From Rutstroemia sp. NJR-2017a BVV2 (taxonomy: Eukaryota; Ascomycota; Leotiomycetes; Helotiales; Rutstroemiaceae), in contig NJPS01000054.1 of the NCBI GenBank assembly GCA_002946415.1, positions 186,001-250,000 on the forward strand: DNA of 64,000 nucleotides, in the 5' to 3' direction. This document shows positions 38,254 through 47,955 of the stretch, piece after piece. The number at the start of each line of letters is the position of its first letter. Within the stretch, counting starts at the first letter, position 1. The notes below the pieces were generated by a model. That model worked only from the letters and a program-made list of their open reading frames with translations. It ran no database searches and had not been told where the DNA came from. The position numbers and the translations under genes were made by a program.

Positions 38254-38406
38254 ATGCTGCCTGATGGCCGCCGGCTCGTGTCGGCGTCGGAGGACGGTAC
38301 CGTCAAGCTCTTGGATACGGCAGACCGCCGTCTGGTGACAATTCAAATGGGCAGAGCTCTCGGTCATATCTCTTTCGATGCGACAACTACGATGCAGCTG
38401 TACTAG
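38254..38406 (+). pseudogene. WD40-repeat relic (probably the tail of a lost NLR)
   Basis: A 50-codon frame reads LPDGRRLVSASEDGTVKLLD, a textbook WD40 blade. It continues RRLVTIQMGRALGHISFDAT, which matches the blade-plus-linker sequence found after the WD40 array in fungal NACHT-WD40 (HNWD/NWD) proteins. It ends at a TAG within AT-shifting DNA. There is no upstream array, so this is a fragment. It suggests that a WD40-type NLR once lay here, just 5' of the solo LTR at 38551. Confidence 0.7.
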
Positions 38407-38545
38407 GGATAAATGGTTGCCTTGCACCTCGATCGCCCAGAGGAGCGGCAAATATGCTCGTATGAATTTAGAAATATAATTAGCTCGTTTATGAAATATA
38501 TTTAGCTTCTTATTGTTTTAAAAGTTTAGAATTATAAATGATTCT

Positions 38546-38801
38546 ATAATTGTTAGGGTTTACTGGTAGGGAATTGTAAGAGTATCGTGGTACAGTAGTA
38601 ATATTGCCGGAGCCCAAACATAGGGCTCTAGTTGAAGATAAACTAATTGCTACTGATCTTCTTTCCTTATTGCTATTCCTTATATTGGGGTCCCTTAGGG
38701 TGGGAACCCCGTTTCTCGCTCGATCAACCTCCGCTACCCCTCTTATGTAGGTGATTAACGCCCGGACCCTCGAATTCCCCTTCTACACTCCTGACAATAA
38801 T
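38546..38801 (+). mobile_element. Solo LTR, copy 1 (246 bp, with 5-bp target duplication)
   Basis: The element proper is 38551-38796. It begins TGTTAGGG and ends CCTGACA (TG...CA with inverted ends), and is flanked by a perfect ATAAT direct repeat (38546-38550 and 38797-38801). A TATA-like CTCTTATGTAGG lies near the right end. The same 246-bp sequence recurs at 43864-44109 (same orientation) and 47652-47897 (opposite orientation). No internal retroelement region is present, so this is a solo LTR left by recombination. Confidence 0.93.
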
Positions 38802-39008
38802 TTACAGTTTAAACTATAGTTTGATCAATTTATATAAGTTATTTATATTTATAAACAATTAATTAAAAGTATATTTAAATATTTCTTAATTAACTATTAT
38901 TTCAAAATTAATTTTAAAAACAATATATAAAATATTATTAATACAAGCTCAAATTTTCCATGTAAGTTAGCTCTGCTACTTTTAAAATGGAAATATTACA
39001 CAATTACT
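38797..39008. other. AT-rich tract at the 3' end of the NLR gene
   Basis: About 210 bp of strongly AT-biased DNA between solo LTR copy 1 and the stop codon of the NLR gene. No gene. Confidence 0.6.
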
Positions 39009-42000
39009 TTATGAATCAAGAATGCGATTCATCATATGTCCGACTCCTAGCAAGGACTGCAGATGCTGTTCCACTCTTTGTCTCGGTACGCCTCTAGGTA
39101 ATGTCAAACCATACTGCTTCCCAATGATCAGGCACTCCACCAAAGTCTTGCAAGCGCGCTTTTGTAGCGATCCCGGAAGTTCCTTCGCTATCAACGCCCC
39201 TATTTCCTCCGGGATGGCCTCACCAATCAGCCACTGGTGAGCGAGGGCATTCTCCTGGCAGAGAATCAAGCATGCTGCCGAGGGTACATTGAGAAAGTGG
39301 TCCTGTCCTTTCTCATGTGTCTGCTGGGCGAACTGGAAAATAGTGGTCAGAAAAAGACGTAATCTGGCAGAGTCGCGACTTTCGCTGATGACAAATAGCT
39401 CATTTGCGCATGCCTGATTCGCATCGCTGGACAATTCAACCTCGTAACTGCTGCCGATGTATCCTTCGAAGAAGTCCGCGACGACCCGGGAGAAATATTC
39501 GATCGGCCCTTGTTCCTGTTTGTCGATCATGGCGAAGTGGCCTGTCATGAGTAGGGCCGTCCGAAGTACGTTCTCTTCCCGATTCCCATTCCGAACACAG
39601 CCATCGAAGTCGCTCAAAAACTCGCGAATGCCAAAATGGAAGAATTCCAAGGCGTCCCTGTCATAGGCGATGGCGGCCCAATCTGAAATTGCCGCAGCTG
39701 TGATGGCAGCCCCATCTCTCCATCCGTGTTGGATAGCCGCGAGTTTCGTTTCCATGCCGGTGAAGACTGTGATGGTCAACAGTGCCTGAAGATCTCTGGG
39801 CGCGACCTTCTGCAAGATCTGCGTCGACAGGTCGCCCATGGCCTTCAGCCTCTTCGGATTCCTGGCGACAACCAGCCCCAAGAAGAACACATGGTACAGT
39901 TTCGCCCATTCTCGCAGTTCGTCCGTTTTGTTCTCCTGGACAAGCTCCTGTAGTACAGACAGACTGTCCCAGCGGTTCAACGCCACAAACTTGAGATAAA
40001 GGGACATCAATTCGAGAACGAGGGGAAGGCGGAGGGAAAGGGCCAGCCCTTTCATGACCAGATCGACAAATCGTGACGAACGCTTGAAGCGTGCGAGAAA
40101 AACCTGCTCCTGGAGCCCAAGTAGCTCTTTCACCCGCTCGTCCACCGGGTCCGTAGGTCCCATCAGGGAAGCAACTCCCAGAAGAGCTGGCAATTTGTCC
40201 ACGCGAGCTCCGTGTTCAAGTAATTCCTGCGTCATTTCTCTCGAATTCGACAGAATGGCTCGCATCAACGGCGTGTCCATGTCGCCATGCTCCCCCTTAG
40301 CCTCGAGACGGGCGCCGTGTTCGAGAAGCATAGACACGACGTCCCTGTGCTGTCCGGTGACCGCGATATGGAGTGCCGTCAACATGCTTCGATCTTTAAA
40401 ATTGACACGCGCACCATGGCCAAGCAGCAGTTCCACCATTTCTCGGTGACCTTGGTTGACGGCCCAGGACAGCGGCGTCCGGCCGTAGTTGTCCTTTCGC
40501 GAAATGAGGCGGGCATGCTTGCTGGTCAACAACTTGGCCCAGGGTACGTTGCCAAAGTATGCCGCGAGATGCAAGAGTGTGAAGGAGGGCGGGCTTCCGC
40601 CGTTCTTCTCCTGCTCCCAGTACACTTTCCACCATTCCTCCCGGATCGGAGAGTTGACTTGGAAGAATGGACGTAAGAACTCAGACGGTGCATCGATAAC
40701 ATGTATGGCGTGGTGGAAATGCACCGGCCAGTACTGGCTGGCATAAGATAAGAAGGGATCGTGGCTAGACATTTCGTGAATCCTTCCGCGATTTCCGTAT
40801 CCGTGTTCGACGTGTGTTAAACAGGTCTGCATGAGAGTTCTGTGGGTGTGCTGGCTCATATGGAACATGTTGATCCCTTTGATGTTGACTTGATCGCTCT
40901 GAAAGAACTCCTTCGCCGATTCGTGAACCAGGTTGACGACATCTCCTTCGACCTTCACGAGCAACCCCCCGAACCTGAGCCGATTCTTGGTCACTTTCGT
41001 TGCTGGAAGAGTACCAGCTGCCTTGATCCCTGCGGCTACGGTCAATTCTTCCAGTGTGAGGGGCCGGGCAGCGAGAACGACCCATTGAAGAATGGGGACC
41101 AATGCTTCCTTGTCGCTGATCTGCTGAAGAAGCCGCTGATAAATCCCACCCAGGCCTTTAGGAACATGGCGGAGAACTTCATCGATTTTGCTCCAACTCC
41201 TGCCTTGAAGCTCATTGACAACGAATCCAACCCATAGAAAGGTCCCATCAGCGCCAGCCAGCAAGGTCTGCTGAATCTGCGCGACTATCTCTTCGGAAAT
41301 GTTTTGCTCGGATGCCAGTTCTGCAACTTTGGCGAAGATGTATCTCTCAACATCATGCGAAATTTCTGTGTCGGAGGCGTCCAGCTGGATCTGCTGATAT
41401 TGGCCGAGTTTGGTCTCCAGAACAGTCGGCTGAGGTCGGGAGAGGATAATGAGCTTCAGTCGTGGCCTTGCCATTTCCCCAGACTTCGACAAGTACTTCC
41501 CGACGGCATCTAGAAGCTGCTTAAGTGATTCCTTTTCGCATTCATCCAGACCGTCCAGAACACAGACTACCTGGGAAGACGTGCTCTGCTGAAGTAGGGT
41601 CAGGAAAACCCTCCACAACGAGACAAAACTAGAAATGGTATATTTAGTTGTTTCCGTCCCCTCGAAGGAGTTCTTGATGTCTTTAGCCAGATGCGGATGG
41701 AGGTCGATCCATTGATGCAGGATGCCCCTCATGATTGTCAATGCGGTGTTCCGATTCTTGTCGCGGTTACTGCAGAAGTAGTAGAGGAGAACATTGTCAG
41801 CGGTGTCAACCACTGGCTGTAGTACCTCGGTGATATAAATCGCCAGCATGGTCTTCCCTTTTCCAGGGCCACCTGAGATCCAGAGGAGTGATTGGTTTGC
41901 ATCTGCCAGCCACTCTTGATAATGGGGATGCTGTGTGAGCCATTCGCAAGTGCCGTCAACCCTGCGCCCTTTCAATGCAATAAGGGACTTTCGATCAACC

Positions 42001-43013
42001 TCGGGTCTTGTCAGAAGCAAAGCGTCAAGAACGGGCGCGGCCTCGGCATAGGAGTTTGTGGCCAGAGGTATCGTCTTGAACACCGTGGGTATGAAAGAGA
42101 GGACCTCTTTTGCATACGCTGCGGCAGCCGCTGCGGCGTAGGCGTGCCAGAGCTCGGACCTGTGCGAATCTGCGTAGTCGCAAATTCCTCGGATAACCAG
42201 GTACTGGGCGGCATTTCTCAGCCCGGTTGCCTCCGTCTCAAAACAGAGAATGCCATGCTTGTGTGCGAACTTGTCCCGGGTCGCTCCGTGACGCGTCAAA
42301 TGATGGCTGGAGGCAATCAGGCCATAATGAACTATGGGGTCCTGTATCTCCCGAGGCTGCCGGGATCGGATCCTGTCCGGGTCGCAATGACTGCATCCAC
42401 TTTCTTCGGATTCGATAGTTGCATGATAATAATTCGGTTCGAAGAGGACGTCTTGCTCTGGGCCAGGGTGGGCAAAGGTGACGGGGTCTTTCTGCACGAT
42501 GTCGGAGATGTACTGGGGCATCTTACTTTCATCAAAAATGGCGGCTGTCTCGGCTTTCCCCATAGCTGTGAGAAGCAGTGGTATTGGCTGATCTAACGCT
42601 CTGCCGCGAACAGACTGATCTTCTGTTCGCTCCCCATTCACGTCATACTGGACGACACCCGGCCTGCCAGCTGTCGACTTGCTGACAACAACATCACCAA
42701 GACGAATATCCTCCTTCGTATCGGGCACTCCTCCCGCAATGCCGACCATGAGATTGAACCGGACAGATGTGTAGCTTGCGTGCAACTGTGTGGCCACGTC
42801 GGCCACCGACGTTTTACCACACACCCCAGAATTCGGATATGCCACAACGACATTGTGGCCTTGAACACTCCCCAGAATGTAGTTATTGTTGTCGTCTGAG
42901 TTCTGATACGGAGGTAGATTCTCATTGACGCGATCAAGCGTTGCTTTGGCTGCGGCGACCTCTATAGGCAGTGCACAAACCCACCCAATTGTGTAGTCAT
43001 CATGGGACGCCAT
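39009..43013 (-). CDS. NLR-like receptor: PNP_UDP - NACHT - ankyrin - long C-terminal region
   Basis: Intronless 1334-residue protein. Residues about 8-310 form a nucleoside-phosphorylase-like (PNP_UDP_1) N-terminal domain: YTIGWVCALPIEVAAAKATL, LMVGIAGGVP, LGDVVVS and then CFETEATGLRN and IRGICDYADSH, in family order. A NACHT follows, with Walker A GGPGKGKT at 381-388 and Walker B VCVLDGLDEC near 483-492, then the winged-helix-like region to about 720. Ankyrin repeats run about 810-940 (NYGRTPLSWAVNQGHREMVE and three neighbours). The last 390 residues have no recognised domain. This is a common fungal NLR layout: the N-terminal domain signals, NACHT oligomerises and repeats sense ligands. 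All key motifs are intact, so it looks functional. It lies between solo LTR copies 1 and 2, which are in direct orientation. Confidence 0.94.
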   Translation of the reverse strand: MASHDDYTIGWVCALPIEVAAAKATLDRVNENLPPYQNSDDNNNYILGSVQGHNVVVAYPNSGVCGKTSVADVATQLHASYTSVRFNLMVGIAGGVPDTKEDIRLGDVVVSKSTAGRPGVVQYDVNGERTEDQSVRGRALDQPIPLLLTAMGKAETAAIFDESKMPQYISDIVQKDPVTFAHPGPEQDVLFEPNYYHATIESEESGCSHCDPDRIRSRQPREIQDPIVHYGLIASSHHLTRHGATRDKFAHKHGILCFETEATGLRNAAQYLVIRGICDYADSHRSELWHAYAAAAAAAYAKEVLSFIPTVFKTIPLATNSYAEAAPVLDALLLTRPEVDRKSLIALKGRRVDGTCEWLTQHPHYQEWLADANQSLLWISGGPGKGKTMLAIYITEVLQPVVDTADNVLLYYFCSNRDKNRNTALTIMRGILHQWIDLHPHLAKDIKNSFEGTETTKYTISSFVSLWRVFLTLLQQSTSSQVVCVLDGLDECEKESLKQLLDAVGKYLSKSGEMARPRLKLIILSRPQPTVLETKLGQYQQIQLDASDTEISHDVERYIFAKVAELASEQNISEEIVAQIQQTLLAGADGTFLWVGFVVNELQGRSWSKIDEVLRHVPKGLGGIYQRLLQQISDKEALVPILQWVVLAARPLTLEELTVAAGIKAAGTLPATKVTKNRLRFGGLLVKVEGDVVNLVHESAKEFFQSDQVNIKGINMFHMSQHTHRTLMQTCLTHVEHGYGNRGRIHEMSSHDPFLSYASQYWPVHFHHAIHVIDAPSEFLRPFFQVNSPIREEWWKVYWEQEKNGGSPPSFTLLHLAAYFGNVPWAKLLTSKHARLISRKDNYGRTPLSWAVNQGHREMVELLLGHGARVNFKDRSMLTALHIAVTGQHRDVVSMLLEHGARLEAKGEHGDMDTPLMRAILSNSREMTQELLEHGARVDKLPALLGVASLMGPTDPVDERVKELLGLQEQVFLARFKRSSRFVDLVMKGLALSLRLPLVLELMSLYLKFVALNRWDSLSVLQELVQENKTDELREWAKLYHVFFLGLVVARNPKRLKAMGDLSTQILQKVAPRDLQALLTITVFTGMETKLAAIQHGWRDGAAITAAAISDWAAIAYDRDALEFFHFGIREFLSDFDGCVRNGNREENVLRTALLMTGHFAMIDKQEQGPIEYFSRVVADFFEGYIGSSYEVELSSDANQACANELFVISESRDSARLRLFLTTIFQFAQQTHEKGQDHFLNVPSAACLILCQENALAHQWLIGEAIPEEIGALIAKELPGSLQKRACKTLVECLIIGKQYGLTLPRGVPRQRVEQHLQSLLGVGHMMNRILDS

Positions 43014-43863
43014 CTCCGGCCAGGGTACAGATCATGAAATGAGAAACTCCAGAAGCGTTGGTATTAGGTGTTGTGTTAGGTATGCTGAAAACATCTGTCC
43101 AATTTTATGACGAGGTGGACTTTCCAGAACATTGCGCGCATTGTTGTAGGTGAGCAAAGTAATGAATCAAACAAGGAGTACAGCAAACATGCAAGGGGAC
43201 AGACAGGCTCTCCATCCGCATTCTCCTTCAGCCTCAGATGTGTAACTTGCAACTTGCTTGGGCCCACTCACACCTTAATTTCTCGATGCCCCTTTCGTCA
43301 GAAACACAGACAACCTGGAATGCAGTTAATTAAAAATGTTGGTCTGCACATCTAAGCGGACGCTTTCCCACAGACTCACCACACGTACTCGGCCAGTTCT
43401 CGAACGAGTACCTGTGAAGGTGTCTGTACTTCTAGGCAGCTGCTAGGGTATATGCAGGTTCCCTGCTTTTGTCGCGACGGCTAATTGTGTAATTTGAAGC
43501 TGACTATTCTAGTTTGAACAATTTAATATAGTTAGTTTCTATTTGTTCTATTATATATATACAAGTTGTTGAGGCTATAATAAACAAGGAAAAAATATAA
43601 CTAATAATAAATAAAGTTATTATTTTATTTTTATATTTATAATATATATATATAATTATAAACCAATTAATTTTTATAATATTAAAACTTCTAATATAAT
43701 AATTATTTAAATATTTTTTTTCTAATATAATTTTAATATTATAAATCAATTTTATTAACTAGATAAATATAAAACTTAAATTAATATATATAATCTTACT
43801 AGATATTAAGTCTTCGCTATAGCTGCTTTGGGTTTGAGATAAAGAAGCGACTTTTATAATAAC
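43014..43863. other. NLR promoter and AT-rich tract
   Basis: The first 450 bp, upstream of the minus-strand NLR, have balanced composition and hold its promoter. From about 43500 to 43800 the DNA is almost pure A/T, a RIP-like relic with no identifiable origin. No gene. Confidence 0.55.
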
Positions 43864-44114
43864 TATTAGGATTTATTGGTAGGGAATTATAAGAGTATCG
43901 TAATATAGTAGTAGTATTACCGGAACCGAAATATAGGGTACTAGTTGAAGATAAACCAATTACTACTGATCTCCTTTCCTTTTTGCTATTCCTTATATCA
44001 GGGTCCTTTAAAGTAGGAATCCTGTTTCTCGCTTGATCAGCCTCCGCTTCCCCTCTTATATAGGTAATAAATGCCCGAACCTTCGAATCCCCCTTCTTTA
44101 CCCCTGACAATAAC
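43859..44114 (+). mobile_element. Solo LTR, copy 2 (246 bp, with 5-bp target duplication)
   Basis: The element is 43864-44109, flanked by a perfect ATAAC duplication (43859-43863 and 44110-44114). It aligns end to end with copy 1; most differences are G-to-A or C-to-T transitions (for example the terminal TGTTAGGG has become TATTAGGA), the pattern expected of RIP. It retains TCTTATATAGG as a TATA-like box. No internal region. Confidence 0.92.
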
Positions 44115-44423
44115 TCGTGCTGTGCCTCAAAACTAGCTGACGGAATATGCACAAATATTGCCCAAGTGGGAAAAATGGTGATTTGCTTATCTATGGGCCA
44201 GCACTCATTATTTCTGGCCAGGCTTGGCTGCGGTCAGGTTGCAGCGAGAGATCGTAGACCAAACACGGCAAGTCGTCCTGAGGTTCTGGGTGTGAATGTA
44301 GCCAGCCTGATCCGACACAACCTGATCGATCAATACACAGCACACTCCCGCTGATTGACCAATGTTCTTCCAGTCAAAGAATCCCAGCGAAATCTTCAAA
44401 CCCATCATTCTGGATGCGCAACC
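44110..44423. promoter_or_regulatory. Upstream region of the S8 protease gene
   Basis: 314 bp between solo LTR copy 2 and the protease ATG. It must hold the leader and part of the promoter. The LTR, in the same orientation as the gene and carrying its own TATA-like box 355 bp upstream of the ATG, could contribute promoter activity (inference). Confidence 0.35.
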
Positions 44424-47400
44424 ATGGAAAACGACACTGATTCCCAAAGTCTGCTGCAATCCGTGCTTGGATTATTCGCTCGAATACGACCGCAAAGGTC
44501 AGCAGAGCCGGCGTCACTGAGATCACGGAAACGGGAGGCCTGGCTACGGACGGATGCATTTCTGCAGCGCGATGATCTTGGCGAAGCTGACCCCGACAGC
44601 ATTGCAAGGACTCTGCGTGCATTTGAACATCTTGTTCAAGACGACTCTGATGGAGAGATAGATTTCGTAGGTATTCTTGATATACAGCAAACTCCAGTAT
44701 TTTGGTTTGTTGGTCTCTCACTTCCTGCCTACTAACGACAGTTCACGCAGCAGAGCTTCCAACAACCCGGACATGAGCGGTATCCGAAGCTTCGCCGCAT
44801 GATCGAGAATCCGAATCACGATCCGCATGCCGACCCAGGCACTGCCATTCGCGTTAGTAAACGGAGACGAGAATGCGATGATGCCATTCAGGAACTTTTG
44901 CATTTGGAACAGGAGCGAAAGAAGCGCCGAGTTCTGTCTCGTGATGAGCCAGCTTATGGGTCCAATCTCGAAGACCCCGATGCCGACTTCGCCGTGCTGA
45001 TGAGGAGACATTTGGTGTCCTTAGACAATGCCTTGCGAAGACACTGGGTTTGCGTTTGCCAGAAGTGCTCAGGGTTGAGTGTGAGACTGTCGCTGCCACA
45101 ACACAAAAAGGATCTCGAGGCTGAGGTGAGTTTCGAAGTATTCTTCGGTGTGCGGTCCGTACCTGCAACTTCATTGCAAGAAGCTAAAATCACGGTCAAG
45201 TAAGCTCTCGAAGCTTTGTGCGATGACTTCTATTCGCTAACACTGTCGGTGCAGAGACCTACACAACAGCACATTGAGGCGCTCATCTGAGCCTGTAATC
45301 AGCAGCCCACCCGACTTTGCCCAAATATGCCAAAGCATCACAGAGTCCCTCGGTCAGCGAAATTGCTTGCATTTCGCTCTCGAGGATGGGATATTTCAGA
45401 GGCTTCGCCCGCAACCAAAGACATTTGGTAGTGACCGAATGTCTCGGACAGTATCCTTGTCGGCATTGTTCAATCGCCAGCAAGAATTACTTCGTGGCGA
45501 ATCGGTACTGCCACTCAAGGGGAAGCGAGTCTTAGCTGTTACACTGGCTTCAGCACTCCTTCCCTTCTTGGAGACACCATGGCTGCAGTTTTCCTTCAAT
45601 CACTCAAAGATCCAGTTTTTTGAGCCACGGCAGGATGGAGAACTCCCCGACATCACGAAGCCTTTCCTGGCTCTGGAGCACGTTCCAATCATCTCAGCCC
45701 GCAGTACAGACACAAGAGACAGCTCTGGCGCCTCGAAACACATGGTTCATCCCAACGCCAGTGTGCTAGCGCTAGGCATACTCTTGTGCGAGCTTCACTA
45801 TTGCACACCTGTGGAGCTGATGGCAAAGGACCCTCATGTGGCCAGGAACGTCAATGATGATTTTTATACCTGTCTCGATAAGCTTCAGACTCTGGAAGAT
45901 GACGCTGGTGTGGATTACTATCTCGCTACGAAGGCATGCCTTACTGGGGAGTACTATCCCCTTGGACAGCACGCTGACTTCGAAGATGTCAGCGTTCAGC
46001 GACTCTTTTACCAAAACATCGTCAAACGACTTGAGGCCGTGATATTCAAGGCATGGGGCATTCGATTAGAGAATTTGGGTTCATTCGATTCTCGACAAAA
46101 TGAATCCTGTTGGGGCTCTATCGGTCGAGAAGTTGTCCGCCTCCATACAGGCAATGTCGATTCCTCTAATGCAAACAATGCAGCAAGGGCAAGTACGCAG
46201 CGTTCAAAGTCTGACACCACGCCCGTGAGCTACGCATCCCTCCACTCAGATATCGTGCTACGGATGTCGACACAACCTTCTTCGGGATCGCAAGCCCACG
46301 GACACCTCGTTGGGCCTTCAGAGAAGAGCTTGTACTTTTTTGATGCAAGCCACCAGACGGGTTCTGAACAAGAGTGAGGTGTTTCCCTTGGCTATAAGAC
46401 TTCGTCGTACTAATGGCCTGCCAGGAATGCACTCTCGGAAGGATGGATGGACAATCTGCTGTCCTCGATCTATCCCTATGTTGACCCTGTTTTCGACCTT
46501 GTCGAACCGGTGCGAATAGCGATTTTGGACTCCGGATTCGACCCCGAAAACCCATTCCTGATCGAGCACCAACAACAAGCCAACCCACGAATCAAGGAAG
46601 CGCGAAGCTTTGTACATGGAACAGAACCGCACGAAATTCGAGACGAGATCGGGCACGGTACTCATGCTCTTGGTCTCCTTCTCAAAGTTGCCCCATGCGC
46701 TGAGATCTATGTCGCCAGAATTGCGCGACGAGAAACTCTGGATTCCAATACCTACGATGACATTGCAAAGGCAAGGCTGTCTCTATACCACTGGCAGAGC
46801 AGGCTTTTTGGACTGAGCTAATGACCCGTGCAGGCCATCGATCACGCAGTTGAACAATGGAAAGTGGACATTATATCAATGTCATTCGGGATTCGTGAAT
46901 ATCACGAGCTCATGAATACAGCAATATCTAATGCACTAAACAAGCGGACGTTGTTGTTCGCGGCAGCATCGAACGATGGAGCAAATCTTGGCAGAGCTTT
47001 TCCAGCTCAGTATCCCAGCGTCTTTTGTATACACTCAACCGATGGAAATGGTAACCCCTCCAATTTCAACCCTACAGCAAGCGAAACGGACGTCAACTTC
47101 AGTCTACTTGGGGAGCATGTCTCTTCTCACTGGCCGGCTGGCATGAACGGACACGATCAGACTGTCAATGTTATGTCAGGAACATCGGTCGCAACACCCA
47201 TCGCCGCTGGCCTGGCCGCGTCGGTCCTGTCCTTTGTCCGGCAGCAGGATCGGCACATCGCTGTAGAAAGTGAAAGGCTGGGACCGTGGCTGAAAAGGGA
47301 CAATTCCATGGATGCAGTCTTTAAGAGTATGGTCAGACGGAGGCGGGGGGTAGGCTACGATTACATCACGCCTCATGTGCTCTTCGATAACGGTTCGACA

Positions 47401-47457
47401 AGGGAGGATGTTTATGGGAAAATCAAAGATATCAAAAGAAATATGTATAAATATTAA
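44424..47457 (+). CDS. Subtilisin-family (S8) protease with DUF7580-like N-terminal region
   Basis: Five exons: 44424-44666, 44751-45199, 45255-46373, 46425-46770 and 46834-47457, 926 residues. Exon 2 could begin at 44742 instead. The last intron is GC-AG (GCAAGG...GTGCAG). The start is ACCATGG. No signal peptide is evident, so the protease is intracellular. Residues about 80-590 resemble the DUF7580 region of fungal signalling proteins (helical N-terminus, LPLKGKRVLAVTLASALLPF, HPNASVLALGILLCELHY, TCLTGEY-type segment). The C-terminal S8 domain is complete: Asp639 in AILDSGFD, His681 in GHGTHALG, oxyanion Asn766 in AASNDG and Ser837 in SGTSVATPIAAGL. Similar cytosolic subtilisins partner gasdermin-like proteins (HET-Q2 with HET-Q1) or sit in NLR-type proteins. 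The last dozen residues (IKDIKRNMYKY) run into AT-rich DNA. It lies between oppositely oriented LTR copies 2 and 3. Confidence 0.92.
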
Positions 47458-47651
47458 TAGAAGTTTAAGAATAATTTAGAGAATATTAAATCTCAGAATA
47501 CTATACAAAATAATATCAAAGCGATATATATAATTATATATTTAGAAGTTGAAAATTATTAAAACTTTACGATTTTTCGGATTTAATATATAATATTAAT
47601 TTTATAATTATTCTAATATTATAATATATTTCTTCTAATTTAATAATTATT
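47458..47651. other. AT-rich tract at the 3' end of the protease gene
   Basis: Almost pure A/T starting at the protease stop codon and ending at solo LTR copy 3. No gene or intact repeat. Confidence 0.6.
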
Positions 47652-47902
47652 TGTCAGGGGTGTAGAAAAGGGATTCGAGGGTCCGGGCGTTGATCACCTA
47701 TATAAGAGGGGTAGCGGAGGCTGATCGAGCGAGAAACGGGGTCCCCACCCTAAGGGACCCTAATATAAGGAATAGTAAGAAGGAAAGAAGATCGATAGCA
47801 ATTAGTTTATCTTCAACTAGAGCCCTATATTTAGGCTCCGGTAATACTACTATTATACTGCGACACTCTTACAATTCCCTACTTGTAAACCCTAATATAA
47901 TT
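47647..47902 (-). mobile_element. Solo LTR, copy 3 (246 bp, inverted)
   Basis: The element is 47652-47897, the reverse complement of copies 1 and 2, beginning TGTCAGG and ending CCTAATA on the plus strand. It has exactly the same length. The flanking pentamers TTATT and TAATT differ by one base, so the target duplication is decayed. Transition differences again dominate. With copy 2 it forms an inverted pair around the S8 protease. Confidence 0.88.
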
Positions 47903-47955
47903 ATAATAAATAATATATATATCTAAATCAATTATTATTCATAATGCGTCATATA

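Noticed and set aside
39009..43013. Annotation as a metabolic nucleoside phosphorylase
   Set aside because: The PNP_UDP domain is only the N-terminal quarter; intact NACHT motifs and ankyrin repeats make it an NLR-like receptor.
38546..47902. CRISPR-like or defence-array reading of the repeated 246-bp units
   Set aside because: Three copies, far apart, in mixed orientation, with TG...CA ends and target duplications: solo LTRs.
47456..47902. Two LTR copies as the ends of one full-length retrotransposon carrying the protease
   Set aside because: Copies 2 and 3 are inverted, each has its own flanking pentamers, and no gag or pol lies between them.
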